Assembly: GCA_904501675.1 (NCBI GenBank)
Contig: CAJGCL010000010.1
Span: 1-29,261, forward strand
Length of the DNA: 29,261 bases
Direction: 5' to 3'
DNA from: Clostridiaceae bacterium
GTDB taxonomy: Bacteria; Bacillota; Clostridia; Oscillospirales; Acutalibacteraceae
The notes below the pieces were generated by a model. That model was given only the letters and a program-made list of their open reading frames with translations, did not search any database and was not told where the DNA came from. Shown here in pieces: positions 7,487 through 16,674 of the stretch; the stretch's first letter is position 1; each line of letters begins with the position of its first letter. Made by a program: the position numbers and the translations under genes.

Positions 7487-10400
7487 TACACTCTTGTTAC
7501 TGCAATTGTAACACGCTCACCATTAATATCCCATTCCTTACCTACGCCTGTGCCTTCGGCAATAGCGTCGGAAAGAACAACTGTTGAGATAGCGGCTTCG
7601 TTCTTCTTTGCGATTTCGAGAACCTTAGCGTTACCTGAAATAGCAACTGTGATTCTGTCCATAACGTTAAAGTCAGAATCTTTTCTCATTGTCTGAATCT
7701 TACTGATAAGCTCTTTTACAAAGCCTTCTTCAATAAGCTCAGGTGTAAGCTCTGTATCAAGAGCAACTGTAACGCCTCTGTCAGAAACAGTAAATACGCC
7801 TTCCTTCTGCTTTGTTTCAAGAAGGATATCTTCTGTAAGAAGCTCAACATCACCACTTGGAAGGTTAAGAGTAATTTTTCCGTCTGCGTCAAGTGTTGCT
7901 TTTGCAGATGAATCAAGAGCATTAAGTGCTTCTCTGATTTCGCCAAGCTGTTTACCGAACTTAGGACCTACTGTACGGAGCTGTGGCTTAAAGATGTATG
8001 AAACAAGAGCAGATGCATCTTCAATGAAATCAACATTCTTAACGTTAAGCTCTTCGCGGATAATATCAGTAAAGTAGCCTTCAACCTTTTTCTCGCACTG
8101 AACGTACATTGTGCTGAGAGGCTGACGGTTCTTCATATTCGAACCATTTCTTGCGGCACGGCCGAGAACAACGATAGCCACAACCTCATCCATATTCTTT
8201 TCGAGGTCTTTATCAATAAGGTTCTCCTGTACCTCAGGGAATGAGCAAAGATGTACGCTTTCAGGAGCAGTCTTATCAACGTTGCAAACAAGGTTTCTGT
8301 AGATAGCCTCAGCCATGAAAGGAATCATTGGGGCAGCTGCCTTTGCAGTAGTTGTAAGAGCTGTATAAAGAGTCATATAAGCTGCTGTCTTATCCTCTGT
8401 TTCGCCCTGTACCCAGTAACGCTCACGTCCACGACGAACGTACCAGTTACTCATTTCGTCTGTGAACTCCTGAAGAGCCTTTGCTGCCTCAGGAATCTTG
8501 TAGCTTGCAAGGTTTTCGTCTACGGTTTTAACCATGGAGTTAAGCTTTGAAAGAAGCCATTTATCCATAACTGTAAGCTTGCAATCGTTAAGATTATATT
8601 TTGTTGGGTCAAATTTATCAATGTTAGCATAAAGCACATAGAAAGCATATGTGTTCCAGAGAGTACCCATAAACTTACGCTGACCCTCAATAACTGCCTT
8701 GCCGTGGAAACGGTTTGGAAGCCAAGGAGCGGAGTTAGTATAGAAATACCAACGGATAGCGTCTGCGCCGTAGCTTTCGAGAGCATCAAACGGGTCAACT
8801 GCGTTACCCTTTGACTTACTCATTTTCTGACCATTTTCATCCTGAACGTGGCCGAGAACGATAACGTTCTTATATGGTGCTTTATTGAAAATAAGTGTAG
8901 AAATAGCAAGGAGAGAATAGAACCAACCACGAGTCTGGTCAACAGCTTCAGAAATGAAGTCTGCAGGGAACTGTGATTCGAAAAGGTCTTTATTCTCAAA
9001 TGGATAGTGATGCTGAGCAAATGGCATTGCACCTGAGTCAAACCAACAGTCGATAACCTCAGGAACACGGTGCATTTCTTTACCGCACTCAGGGCACTTG
9101 ATTGTTACTGCATCAATATATGGTCTGTGGAGCTCAATTTCATCAGGGCAATTTGAGCTCATTGACTTAAGCTCTTCAATTGAACCGATTGAGTGAAGGT
9201 GGCCACATTCACATTCCCAGATATTAAGTGGTGTACCCCAATATCTGTTTCTTGAAATACCCCAGTCCTGAACGTTCTGGAGCCAGTCGCCGAAACGACC
9301 CTTACCGATGCTTTCAGGAATCCAGTTGATTGTATTGTTATTTCTGATAAGGTCATCCTTAACCTCAGTCATCTTGATAAACCAAGATTCTCTTGCATAG
9401 TAGATGAGAGGTGTATCGCATCTCCAGCAATGTGGATATTCGTGCTCAAACTTAGGAGCATCAAAGAGAAGACCTGCTTTATCAAGGTCAACAAGAACAA
9501 GTGGATCTGCCTTCTTAACGAATGTTCCCTCGTATGGTGTTGGAGCAGTCATTTCGCCCTTACCGTTAACAAGCTGAACGAATGGTAAATCGTAACGTCT
9601 GCCAACCTTAGCGTCATCTTCACCGAATGCAGGCGCAATGTGAACGATACCTGTACCGTCTGTCATTGTAACGTAGCTGTCAGCAGTGATGAAGAAAGCT
9701 TTTTTGTTCTGCTTTTCGCAAAGAGGCTTAACGTAGCCGAAGAGTGGCTCATATTCTTTACCTTCAAGGTCAATACCTGTGTAGGTTTCAAGAACTTCGT
9801 ATGCAGGTGCATCTTCTGTTGCAAGCTTACCGAGAACCTTGTCAAGAAGTGCCTCAGCCATATAGTATGTGAAGCCATCTGCTGCCTTAACCTTGCAATA
9901 TGTGTCTGCAGGGTTTACACAAAGAGCAACGTTTGAAGGAAGAGTCCAAGGTGTAGTTGTCCAAGCGAGGAAGTATGCATCCTCACCAACAACCTTGAAG
10001 CGTACAATTGCTGAACGCTCTTTTACTGTTTTATAGCCCTGAGCAACCTCGTGAGAAGAGAGAGGTGTTCCGCAACGAGGGCAATAAGGAACAATCTTGA
10101 AGCCCTTGTAAAGAAGATTTTTATCGTAAATCTGCTTAAGTGCCCACCACTCTGATTCGATGAATTCATTGTGGTATGTTACATATGGGTCATCCATATC
10201 TGCCCAGAAACCAACTGTACGTGAGAAATCCTCCCACATACCCTTATACTTCCAAACACTTTCTTTACAATGACCAATAAATGGGTCAAGACCATATTCT
10301 TCAATCTGCTCTTTACCGTCAAGGCCGAGGAGCTTTTCAACCTCAAGCTCAACAGGAAGACCGTGTGTATCCCAACCTGCTTTACGAGGAACCATACAGC

Positions 10401-10626
10401 CCTTCATCGTGCGGTAACGAGGAATCATATCCTTAATAACACGAGTTAAAACGTGGCCGATATGAGGCTTACCATTGGCTGTTGGTGGCCCATCATAGAA
10501 CACGTATGGTGTACCGTCTTTTCTTTCTTCGATACTTTTTTCAAATATCTTTTCGTCGCGCCAGAATTTTTCAATCTGTTTTTCCTGCTCAACGAAATTT
10601 ACATTTGGGGAAATCGGATCGTACAT
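7486..10626 (-). CDS. ileS: Isoleucyl-tRNA synthetase
   Basis: Class Ia synthetase charging tRNA-Ile, 1046 residues, longer than the roughly 920 residues of the E. coli form and matching the long form common in Clostridia. HIGH is at 55-58 (GKPHIGHVL) and KMSKS at 601-605. The CP1 editing domain contains AWTTTPWTLPSN near 221-232 and GTGIVHIAPAFGEDD near 324-338. Zinc-type Cys pairs occur at 182/185 and 511/514. Start ATG 10626 has SD ggaggt 10 bp upstream. A T-box leader with an isoleucine specifier precedes it, confirming the amino-acid specificity independently. The GH78 gene lies upstream on the same strand; a bidirectional terminator follows. Confidence 0.98.
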   Translation of the reverse strand: MYDPISPNVNFVEQEKQIEKFWRDEKIFEKSIEERKDGTPYVFYDGPPTANGKPHIGHVLTRVIKDMIPRYRTMKGCMVPRKAGWDTHGLPVELEVEKLLGLDGKEQIEEYGLDPFIGHCKESVWKYKGMWEDFSRTVGFWADMDDPYVTYHNEFIESEWWALKQIYDKNLLYKGFKIVPYCPRCGTPLSSHEVAQGYKTVKERSAIVRFKVVGEDAYFLAWTTTPWTLPSNVALCVNPADTYCKVKAADGFTYYMAEALLDKVLGKLATEDAPAYEVLETYTGIDLEGKEYEPLFGYVKPLCEKQNKKAFFITADSYVTMTDGTGIVHIAPAFGEDDAKVGRRYDLPFVQLVNGKGEMTAPTPYEGTFVKKADPLVLVDLDKAGLLFDAPKFEHEYPHCWRCDTPLIYYARESWFIKMTEVKDDLIRNNNTINWIPESIGKGRFGDWLQNVQDWGISRNRYWGTPLNIWECECGHLHSIGSIEELKSMSSNCPDEIELHRPYIDAVTIKCPECGKEMHRVPEVIDCWFDSGAMPFAQHHYPFENKDLFESQFPADFISEAVDQTRGWFYSLLAISTLIFNKAPYKNVIVLGHVQDENGQKMSKSKGNAVDPFDALESYGADAIRWYFYTNSAPWLPNRFHGKAVIEGQRKFMGTLWNTYAFYVLYANIDKFDPTKYNLNDCKLTVMDKWLLSKLNSMVKTVDENLASYKIPEAAKALQEFTDEMSNWYVRRGRERYWVQGETEDKTAAYMTLYTALTTTAKAAAPMIPFMAEAIYRNLVCNVDKTAPESVHLCSFPEVQENLIDKDLEKNMDEVVAIVVLGRAARNGSNMKNRQPLSTMYVQCEKKVEGYFTDIIREELNVKNVDFIEDASALVSYIFKPQLRTVGPKFGKQLGEIREALNALDSSAKATLDADGKITLNLPSGDVELLTEDILLETKQKEGVFTVSDRGVTVALDTELTPELIEEGFVKELISKIQTMRKDSDFNVMDRITVAISGNAKVLEIAKKNEAAISTVVLSDAIAEGTGVGKEWDINGERVTIAVTRV

Positions 10627-10653
10627 TGACTTTTACCTCCAAAATAATAGTTA

Positions 10654-10681
10654 CCAGATTCCAGATGCCAGATGCCAGTGC
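10654..10681. repeat. Heptanucleotide tandem repeat (4 x CCAGATG-type)
   Basis: Units ccagatt, ccagatg, ccagatg and ccagtgc run in tandem over 28 bp in the ileS leader, between the T-box terminator and the start codon. The last unit runs into tgcttcgc, the same octamer that follows the repeat at 7237-7266. Confidence 0.85.
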
Positions 10682-10822
10682 TTCGCATCTTGCATTTATT
10701 TATGTTTTACCAGAACTAAAATCCAAAGATTTGGATGAAGAACGCGGTTTTAAGATGCGACGCTGTATACAGATACTGCAAGCATCGCGAAAACAAGTTA
10801 TTCGCCAAAGATTTGAATTTTC

Positions 10823-10856
10823 AAAAAAGCCTTTGTCCTGTATACAGGACAAAGGC
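10823..10856 (-). terminator. T-box attenuator terminator
   Basis: On the minus strand gcctttgtcctg, loop tata, caggacaaaggc form a perfect 12-bp stem (10829-10856), followed by six T (10828-10823). The 5' half is shared with the antiterminator, making the two structures mutually exclusive. Confidence 0.93.
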
Positions 10857-11060
10857 TATGCTTTGTTAACCACCTATAATACAAGCGTACTGTCATACGC
10901 CGCTCCGTTAACGGTGAGCAACCGGAGTAACTTACTATTGCTTCAGCCCTCGGCTCCGGAGTGATATTCATCAACTTGCATTATATCGGGCTTCCACCGC
11001 CCCCGACTCGCTAGGACTCTGCAAAAAGACTACTGTCTCCTTCAACGCCTTTTCATACGG
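10823..11060 (-). promoter_or_regulatory. T-box riboswitch (tRNA-Ile sensing) of ileS
   Basis: Read on the minus strand, Stem I contains ggagacagtagt (AGUA/loop E region, about 11028-11040), the distal AG-bulge region agcgagtcggggg and gaatatcactcc. In the latter the specifier codon ATC (10963-10965) is followed by A. A ccgtta motif of the Stem III region lies near 10905-10914. The antiterminator is formed by ataggTGGTtaacaaag pairing with ctttgtcctgta; the free TGGT (10869-10872) matches the ACCA end of uncharged tRNA-Ile. The competing terminator is at 10823-10856. Uncharged tRNA-Ile should stabilise the antiterminator and switch ileS on. The remaining leader to the start codon (10627-10822) holds the heptamer repeat and hairpins but no gene. 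Confidence 0.95.
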
Positions 11061-11064
11061 GGAC

Positions 11065-11093
11065 ATAATAACATACATTACAATATATTGCAA
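11065..11093 (-). promoter_or_regulatory. Promoter of the T-box/ileS transcript
   Basis: Minus-strand -35 TTGCAA (11088-11093), 17-bp spacer, -10 TATTAT (11065-11070) with an extended TGT just upstream. The expected start near 11058 fits the 5' end of the T-box. It lies 7 bp past the GH78 stop codon. Confidence 0.8.
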
Positions 11094-11100
11094 GTGTTTT

Positions 11101-13482
11101 TTAATTTTCATTGAAGTACTTAACAATATATTCCACAACTGCACCAAACATGGGGTGTGAATGGGAAGCTTCGCCATTCCAGTTTTCCCAAAGAGTTGTA
11201 GCGCCGTGGCGTTTCATATTGTAGAAGGTGTTTTCCTTTTTGCTTGAAAGGAGCTTGAATGCTAAATCTTTATGACCGTTTTCGCAAAGAACCTTAATAA
11301 GAAGCTTTGTACCGAAAATGCCTGTATCAAACTCACCAAGCTTTTCATATTTATCTACAATTGCCTGCAAGGTTTTTTCGTTACCGTAGCCAATATCAAA
11401 GCCGTAGGCATCGCTGGCTTCCGTAGATTTAAAGAAGGTACCGGTTTTCTTATCGTAGTATTTATCGAGGAAAGCCTTTTCAACCTTCTTAAGCCTTGCT
11501 TCAAGGTCCTTTGTGGGTTTACCGATTACCTTTGAAAGCTCAATAACATTCTTGATAGCTCTTATATAGAAATATGTGTTTACAAAAGGCTCAGGAATAA
11601 GGTTCTTGTTATCGGGTGAGCACCAGTCTCCAAGGCACCATCCAAGACGCTCCTCCAAAACAACTATGCCATTTTCACTATGAGCATCCATATAATCAAG
11701 GTAAGCAAGCATATTCACGTAATACTTTTCAACAAGTTCGGTATCGCCATACGCCTTATAGAAGCTGTATGGTACAAATACCATAGCACCGCCCCAGCCA
11801 CCTGGTCCGCCACCACCGCCATAGAATGGCGCAGTATGCTGAACGTGTCCGTTATAAATATCCTGACAGTCTGCAATATCTCTTATCCACTTACGATACA
11901 TTTTTTCTGCATCGAAGCAAAGCATAACTGTATCTGCTGTAAGCTGACCATCACCTGTGTAACCAAGGCGCTCTCTGTGAGGGCAGTCTGAAGGCACACA
12001 GCCGTGGGTATTGGACTGCTGAGTTCTTATGAATGCATCAAATATCCACTGAATTGTTGGCTCAGAGGATTTGAATTTAACAATTGGCTTTATATCTGTG
12101 TGGCAAACTCTGTACTCTGTAACCTCTGCAGTACCGCGAAGTTCAATGTATCTGCAAGCGTGCCAAGTGAAGAGCGGATGATACTCTTCCTTTTTGCCAT
12201 CGTGGAAGAATGTATCACCCTGAATTCTATGCTCCCAGCCTGCGGAGCTGAATTCAAGTCCGCCATCCTCTTTAAGGATTTCCGCAAAACGAAGTGTACA
12301 CATTTCGTTAGGTTGAGCTCTGTCACGGAATTTTATAACAGGATAGCCTGAAATGTTTTCGCCAATATCGTAAATCTTGTAGTCGCCCATACGGAAGATG
12401 CACTTAGGCTTTAATTTTCTTATGATTTTATCTGGTGTGAAATCCTGTTCATCAAGAACAGAAACAGGCTTTTCCACAACCTCTGCACAAGCCCAATCGC
12501 TTGTGTTAGCCTGATAATCTGAAAAATCATATCCGCCAAGGCGAGCGTCATGGGTTTCGCCATAGTAAATATTAGTTTTCTGAACAAATGATTTTCTGTA
12601 TTTTACATCCTCATCACTTTTTGAAACGATGTTATCGCCCTGAGTGAGCTTGTAGCAAAGCTTAATGGTACCGTATGGCTTTACGCCTTCATTAGGGCAC
12701 TCATTCTGGCAATACCAGCCACCACCGATATGGAAAACAATAGTATTCTTGCCTTTTTTCAAAAACTTTGTAACATCTATTTTCTCATAGAGGATTCTGC
12801 AGGTCATCTTATCAAAAATAGGATAATTCATTGAAGCGGTATCGTGCTCCTTGTAGTTTGTCCACGCAGGCGCAAGCACTCTGTCGCTGATGCATTTGCC
12901 GTTAATATAGATATAGCAAAAACCGAGACCGCTTACATAAAGCTCTGTTTTTTCTTTCTTTTCAAGATAAAAATCCTTTTTCGCAATAATCGCCTGATTT
13001 TCTCCATGGAATGAAAGCCAATCAGCACCGTCAAACACCATATTTTCACGGAACATTATGCGACGTTTTCCATCCTTTACATATGAGATATTCTCATATG
13101 GAATGCCATTTGCTTTAAAGAAATCAATATTATCTGCATAGCCTTCACAAACGATCTGCTTTGCATCAAGCTTTTTTGCCTCTACTTTTAAATCTTCAAT
13201 TATTGTGCTACCAACTTTAAAACGGCGGTAGCCATCCTTAACGCAGATAAGCGCAATTTCGAATATGCCGTCGCCATTATCGTATGCACTGCCGCAAGCA
13301 ACAACATCTGCACCTAAATAATATGCAATGTGTATACCCTGCTCATCCCTTTCATTTTTTATGAAAGCAGGCTTTTCGCCCAATTCGTCGCAAAAAACTT
13401 CGCGACGAAGGGCGTTTACTTTTTTAAATTCTTTATCAGTAAAATCTACTTTTTTACTGCCTGGAAAAGCAATTCTTGCCAT
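11101..13482 (-). CDS. GNAT acyltransferase - GH78 alpha-L-rhamnosidase fusion
   Basis: 793 residues. Residues 1 to about 145 form a GNAT domain: LRREVFCDELGEKP (ElaA-like start), a beta-bulge region FEIALICV, an acetyl-CoA loop variant YRRFKVGS (86-92; Lys replaces the first Gly of RxxGxG) and ADNIDFFKANGIPY. Residues about 150-793 form a GH78 alpha-L-rhamnosidase: N-domain TELYVSGLGFCYIYINGK and LAPAWTNY, catalytic block SDCPHRERLGYTGD (Asp499, Glu504, Asp511), GDW (618-620) and the probable base Glu766 in TTLWENW. No signal peptide, so it acts on imported rhamnosides in the cytoplasm. ATG 13482 has SD aaaggtgg and starts 2 bp after the upstream GH2 stop, indicating one operon. The join is in frame with no internal SD obvious. 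The role of the GNAT part is unknown. Confidence 0.88.
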   Translation of the reverse strand: MARIAFPGSKKVDFTDKEFKKVNALRREVFCDELGEKPAFIKNERDEQGIHIAYYLGADVVACGSAYDNGDGIFEIALICVKDGYRRFKVGSTIIEDLKVEAKKLDAKQIVCEGYADNIDFFKANGIPYENISYVKDGKRRIMFRENMVFDGADWLSFHGENQAIIAKKDFYLEKKEKTELYVSGLGFCYIYINGKCISDRVLAPAWTNYKEHDTASMNYPIFDKMTCRILYEKIDVTKFLKKGKNTIVFHIGGGWYCQNECPNEGVKPYGTIKLCYKLTQGDNIVSKSDEDVKYRKSFVQKTNIYYGETHDARLGGYDFSDYQANTSDWACAEVVEKPVSVLDEQDFTPDKIIRKLKPKCIFRMGDYKIYDIGENISGYPVIKFRDRAQPNEMCTLRFAEILKEDGGLEFSSAGWEHRIQGDTFFHDGKKEEYHPLFTWHACRYIELRGTAEVTEYRVCHTDIKPIVKFKSSEPTIQWIFDAFIRTQQSNTHGCVPSDCPHRERLGYTGDGQLTADTVMLCFDAEKMYRKWIRDIADCQDIYNGHVQHTAPFYGGGGGPGGWGGAMVFVPYSFYKAYGDTELVEKYYVNMLAYLDYMDAHSENGIVVLEERLGWCLGDWCSPDNKNLIPEPFVNTYFYIRAIKNVIELSKVIGKPTKDLEARLKKVEKAFLDKYYDKKTGTFFKSTEASDAYGFDIGYGNEKTLQAIVDKYEKLGEFDTGIFGTKLLIKVLCENGHKDLAFKLLSSKKENTFYNMKRHGATTLWENWNGEASHSHPMFGAVVEYIVKYFNEN

Positions 13483-13484
13483 AA

Positions 13485-16400
13485 TTAATCCACCTTTTTA
13501 GGAGCGATTACAAAGTTAAAGGTAAGCTCCTTTGAAGCATCAATACAATATTCAGGAAGAGTGCGAGGACCGCAGGAGCCTGTACCTGTACCTCTTGTGA
13601 AGCCGTCGAGAGTAACAAATGTTGTCTTTTCGTCAACAATATCTTCTCTGTGGTTAGCATTAAAGAGGGTTTCCTGAGTAAAGTTATGAACATTGAAGTT
13701 GAAGCGCTTATCGGAAGAAATATAAATTTCCTCACCCTTATCACTTGAAAGCTTAAGGTATGAAACATCAGAGTGGTTCATATTATCCTGTGGCCTGATG
13801 TATGGCTCATACTGCTCTGCTACAGTAGATTTATAAAGACCTATAGGAGCGTGAGCATTGAAGTCGCAGAAATTCTCTTTTTCGCCTCTACCAAAATATT
13901 CAATATTTGTGAAGCGTTTGTCTGCTTCGAATGTAAGACCTACTCTTGGAATATTATAAATCTGCTCAGTGCTTTCCTTAACAGGAGCAACGCAAACCTC
14001 AATATCAAGAACACCGTTAGCACCAATGATATAAAGCACATTTGCATTAAAGAGAACGTCCTCTTTGCCGTAAACTGTGAAATACTCACTTACGGATGCA
14101 ACGCCTGATTTTACCTCTGCACTTAAATCTTCAAGTACAATTTTAGGGTTTCTGAGATTATGCTCATCCCACTTTGCTTCGTCCTGACGGTCGTTATCAA
14201 TATACGCTCTTACGAAGTTAAGAAGGAAGCCCTGGTGTGATACAGGTGCTTTATTCATAACAGAAACACCGTTTGCCTTATATGAAAGAACCTCACCTGT
14301 TTCCTCAGAGAACTCAATTGAACCATTAGGGAATTTAACGCCTATAGTTTCACCATCGGAGCTCATTGAAACCTTACCTGCTTCAAGAACAGGCTGTGGG
14401 AACTGTGCTTCAGAAAGTGTTAACTGCTCTGATGCAACCTCAAAATCACCTTTAAGATATGTTAAGTTGAGATATGTGTTTTTATCGTAGTTAACCTTTG
14501 GTAAGTCAAGCTTGTAGGTTGCTTCCTTTTCAGGAGCAATAATTGTGGCAAAAGAGCCACAGTTTTCAACCTGACCATTTACCTGATATTCCCAATAAAC
14601 CTCAATACCCTCAGATGAAATGAAACGGTTTGTATTGAGAATTGAAAGCTTGTTACCTGCAAGGCGTGTAGCTCTCAAAGGTCTGTAAATATTCTTCATA
14701 TTGTATGCGCCTGTGTGAGGTGTACGGTCAGGGTAGAAAAGACCGTCCACGCAGAAGCAACCGTCGTGAAGAGGCTCGCCATGGTCTCCGCCATATGTAT
14801 ACTCCCAAGGGAAGCCATCGTTTATATGTCTTACTGTGTGGTCCGCCCACTCCCAGATACATCCACCAAGGAAAATATCATCGGAATAGAAGAGCTGCAT
14901 ATACTCTTCCATAGCGCCTGGGCCAACACCCATTGCATGGCAATATTCGCAAAGGAAGAATGGCACTTCATTAAAGGATTTGCCCATTGTTCTTCTCTGT
15001 ATTTTTTTCATATCATTCTGATGTGTATACATCTGTGAGTACACATCATAATGCTGACGCTTTGTATGAGTAACACCTTCATAGTGTACAGGAATCTCTG
15101 TTCCTAAATCCTTAAGCATTTTGTAGCACTTATCGTGGCACTTGTAGCCCTTTGACTCGTTACCAAGGCTCCACATAATAATGCTTGGATGAGTTCTGTC
15201 GCGGAAATACATACGGCGCACTCTGTCCATATAGCGTGGCGCCCACTTTAAGTCGTGGCTTATCATATCCTCAGGGCAATCAAGGTTCCAGAGGCCATGT
15301 GTTTCAATATCTGCTTCGTCTACAACATAAAGACCATAATGGTCGCAAAGCTCAAGGAAGAATGGGTCAGGTGGATAGTGGGATGTGCGAACGCAGTTAA
15401 CATTGAATTCCTTCATTAACTGAACATCTAATTCCAAATCCTTGAAGTCTTCGCAATAACCCTTTGTTTCGTGGGTATCGTGGTGGTTGACACCTTTAAG
15501 CTTGATTTTTTTGCCGTTGAAATAGAATGTTGTGCCTTCAATTTTTATATCCTTAAAGCCAACGTACTGACGGATTGACATAACCTCTTTTTTACCATTG
15601 TAAAGAGTTATGTAAAGCTCGTAAAGACGTGGAATTTCTGCGCTCCACTCCTCAACATCAAGCTTTTTGAATGAAATGGAAGTATTTTTATTACCCTCTG
15701 CCTCACCTTCAGCAACAAGGTTTTTACCATCATAAAGAGATGCCTTAACAGTAGCATTCTTTACTCCGCCCTTAACCTCTGCTTTAATGTTAAGGTTGTA
15801 TTTTTTTCCTTTTTTCTCAGCAATTGCCTGGAAATCGTTTATGTATGATTTTTCGTAGGTGTAAAGAAGAACATCACGGAAGATACCATTTTCTCTGAAC
15901 ATATCCTGAGCTTCAAGGTATGAGCCTATGCTCCACTTGAAAACAACTGCAAGAATTTCGTTTTCACCTTCTTTAAGATATTCGGTAACGTCAAACTCAT
16001 AAGAGTTGTGAGCACCCTCACCGAAGCCTACAAACACTCCGTTGATGTATAAGTCAACACAAGGAGTTATACCAAGGAATGTAAGCACATAATTCTTGGT
16101 TTTATCTTCAATATTTATAAATTTACGATATATACCGCAAGAAAAATCATCAGGGAGCTCGGGTGGTCTTACGCCCTTACCCCATTCACCACCAAACTTG
16201 CGGTTGTCGAAGCCATATGGGGTGTTGATATATTCAGGAATTTCGTAGCCTGTTCTCTGCCATGTTGACGGAACATTAACCTTATCGAATTTAATTTTTG
16301 ATGTATCAATAGTTGCAGGGAGCTTTGATTTTTTCTTGTAGTATTTAAACTCCCATTCGCCTGAAAGAATTGTAACCATATCGCTGTTATAGCGCTCGGT

Positions 16401-16526
16401 CTTATAATCTGCTGCCTTTGCCGCCTTTAATTTTGTGTGAGGAACACAATAAGCGCGAGGCGCCATTCTGCCACATTCATAGGCTTTAAAATTGCAGTGA
16501 TTCACCTTATCGAGAATATATTTCAT
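13485..16526 (-). CDS. Glycoside hydrolase family 2 beta-galactosidase (LacZ type)
   Basis: 1013 residues from ATG 16526, chosen for its strong SD (aggagg, 16533-16538); the frame continues 20 codons further without support. Order of parts: jelly-roll sugar-binding domain with VNVPSTWQRTGYEIPEY, beta-sandwich, TIM barrel with GVNHHDTHETKG and NCVRTSHYPPDP, acid/base Glu457 in MWSLGNES, nucleophile Glu527 in FLCEYCHAMG, then GGCIWEWADH and a C-terminal Bgal-small-chain-like domain. These are LacZ hallmarks, so beta-galactosidase activity is likely, though related beta-glycosides are possible. No signal peptide: cytoplasmic. First gene of an operon with the GNAT-GH78 enzyme, suggesting joint degradation of an imported rhamnose- and galactose-containing glycoside. 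Confidence 0.93.
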   Translation of the reverse strand: MKYILDKVNHCNFKAYECGRMAPRAYCVPHTKLKAAKAADYKTERYNSDMVTILSGEWEFKYYKKKSKLPATIDTSKIKFDKVNVPSTWQRTGYEIPEYINTPYGFDNRKFGGEWGKGVRPPELPDDFSCGIYRKFINIEDKTKNYVLTFLGITPCVDLYINGVFVGFGEGAHNSYEFDVTEYLKEGENEILAVVFKWSIGSYLEAQDMFRENGIFRDVLLYTYEKSYINDFQAIAEKKGKKYNLNIKAEVKGGVKNATVKASLYDGKNLVAEGEAEGNKNTSISFKKLDVEEWSAEIPRLYELYITLYNGKKEVMSIRQYVGFKDIKIEGTTFYFNGKKIKLKGVNHHDTHETKGYCEDFKDLELDVQLMKEFNVNCVRTSHYPPDPFFLELCDHYGLYVVDEADIETHGLWNLDCPEDMISHDLKWAPRYMDRVRRMYFRDRTHPSIIMWSLGNESKGYKCHDKCYKMLKDLGTEIPVHYEGVTHTKRQHYDVYSQMYTHQNDMKKIQRRTMGKSFNEVPFFLCEYCHAMGVGPGAMEEYMQLFYSDDIFLGGCIWEWADHTVRHINDGFPWEYTYGGDHGEPLHDGCFCVDGLFYPDRTPHTGAYNMKNIYRPLRATRLAGNKLSILNTNRFISSEGIEVYWEYQVNGQVENCGSFATIIAPEKEATYKLDLPKVNYDKNTYLNLTYLKGDFEVASEQLTLSEAQFPQPVLEAGKVSMSSDGETIGVKFPNGSIEFSEETGEVLSYKANGVSVMNKAPVSHQGFLLNFVRAYIDNDRQDEAKWDEHNLRNPKIVLEDLSAEVKSGVASVSEYFTVYGKEDVLFNANVLYIIGANGVLDIEVCVAPVKESTEQIYNIPRVGLTFEADKRFTNIEYFGRGEKENFCDFNAHAPIGLYKSTVAEQYEPYIRPQDNMNHSDVSYLKLSSDKGEEIYISSDKRFNFNVHNFTQETLFNANHREDIVDEKTTFVTLDGFTRGTGTGSCGPRTLPEYCIDASKELTFNFVIAPKKVD

Positions 16527-16557
16527 AAAAATCCTCCTACGATTCCATATTATTTTT

Positions 16558-16586
16558 ATCTTATCATAGCAAGCACTATATTTCAA
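16558..16586 (-). promoter_or_regulatory. Promoter of the GH2 / GNAT-GH78 operon
   Basis: Minus-strand -35 TTGAAA (16581-16586), 17-bp spacer, -10 TAAGAT (16558-16563) with TGA just upstream (extended -10). It lies 32 bp before the GH2 start codon in the divergent intergenic region. Confidence 0.65.
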
Positions 16587-16617
16587 TTTTAAAACTTAAA
16601 AATATCTCACAAAAATA

Positions 16618-16646
16618 ATGCAAAATTTTTGATAATATGATAAAAT
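16618..16646 (+). promoter_or_regulatory. Putative promoter of recD2-comF
   Basis: Extended -10 TGATAAAAT (core TAAAAT, 16641-16646) with only a weak -35 (ATGCAA, 16618-16623) at 17 bp. It lies 29 bp before recD2 and is divergent from the GH2 promoter. Confidence 0.45.
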
Positions 16647-16674
16647 AAAGACATCAATTTTTCAGGAGAGAGCA

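Noticed and set aside
8251..8550. Open frames opposite ileS and the glycosidase genes
   Set aside because: They are antisense shadows of strongly conserved genes, without SD or protein features.
10482..10964. A 160-codon plus-strand open frame over the ileS start and T-box leader
   Set aside because: It runs antisense through ileS and the T-box hairpins, has no SD and no recognisable protein pattern; the RNA structure explains the sequence.
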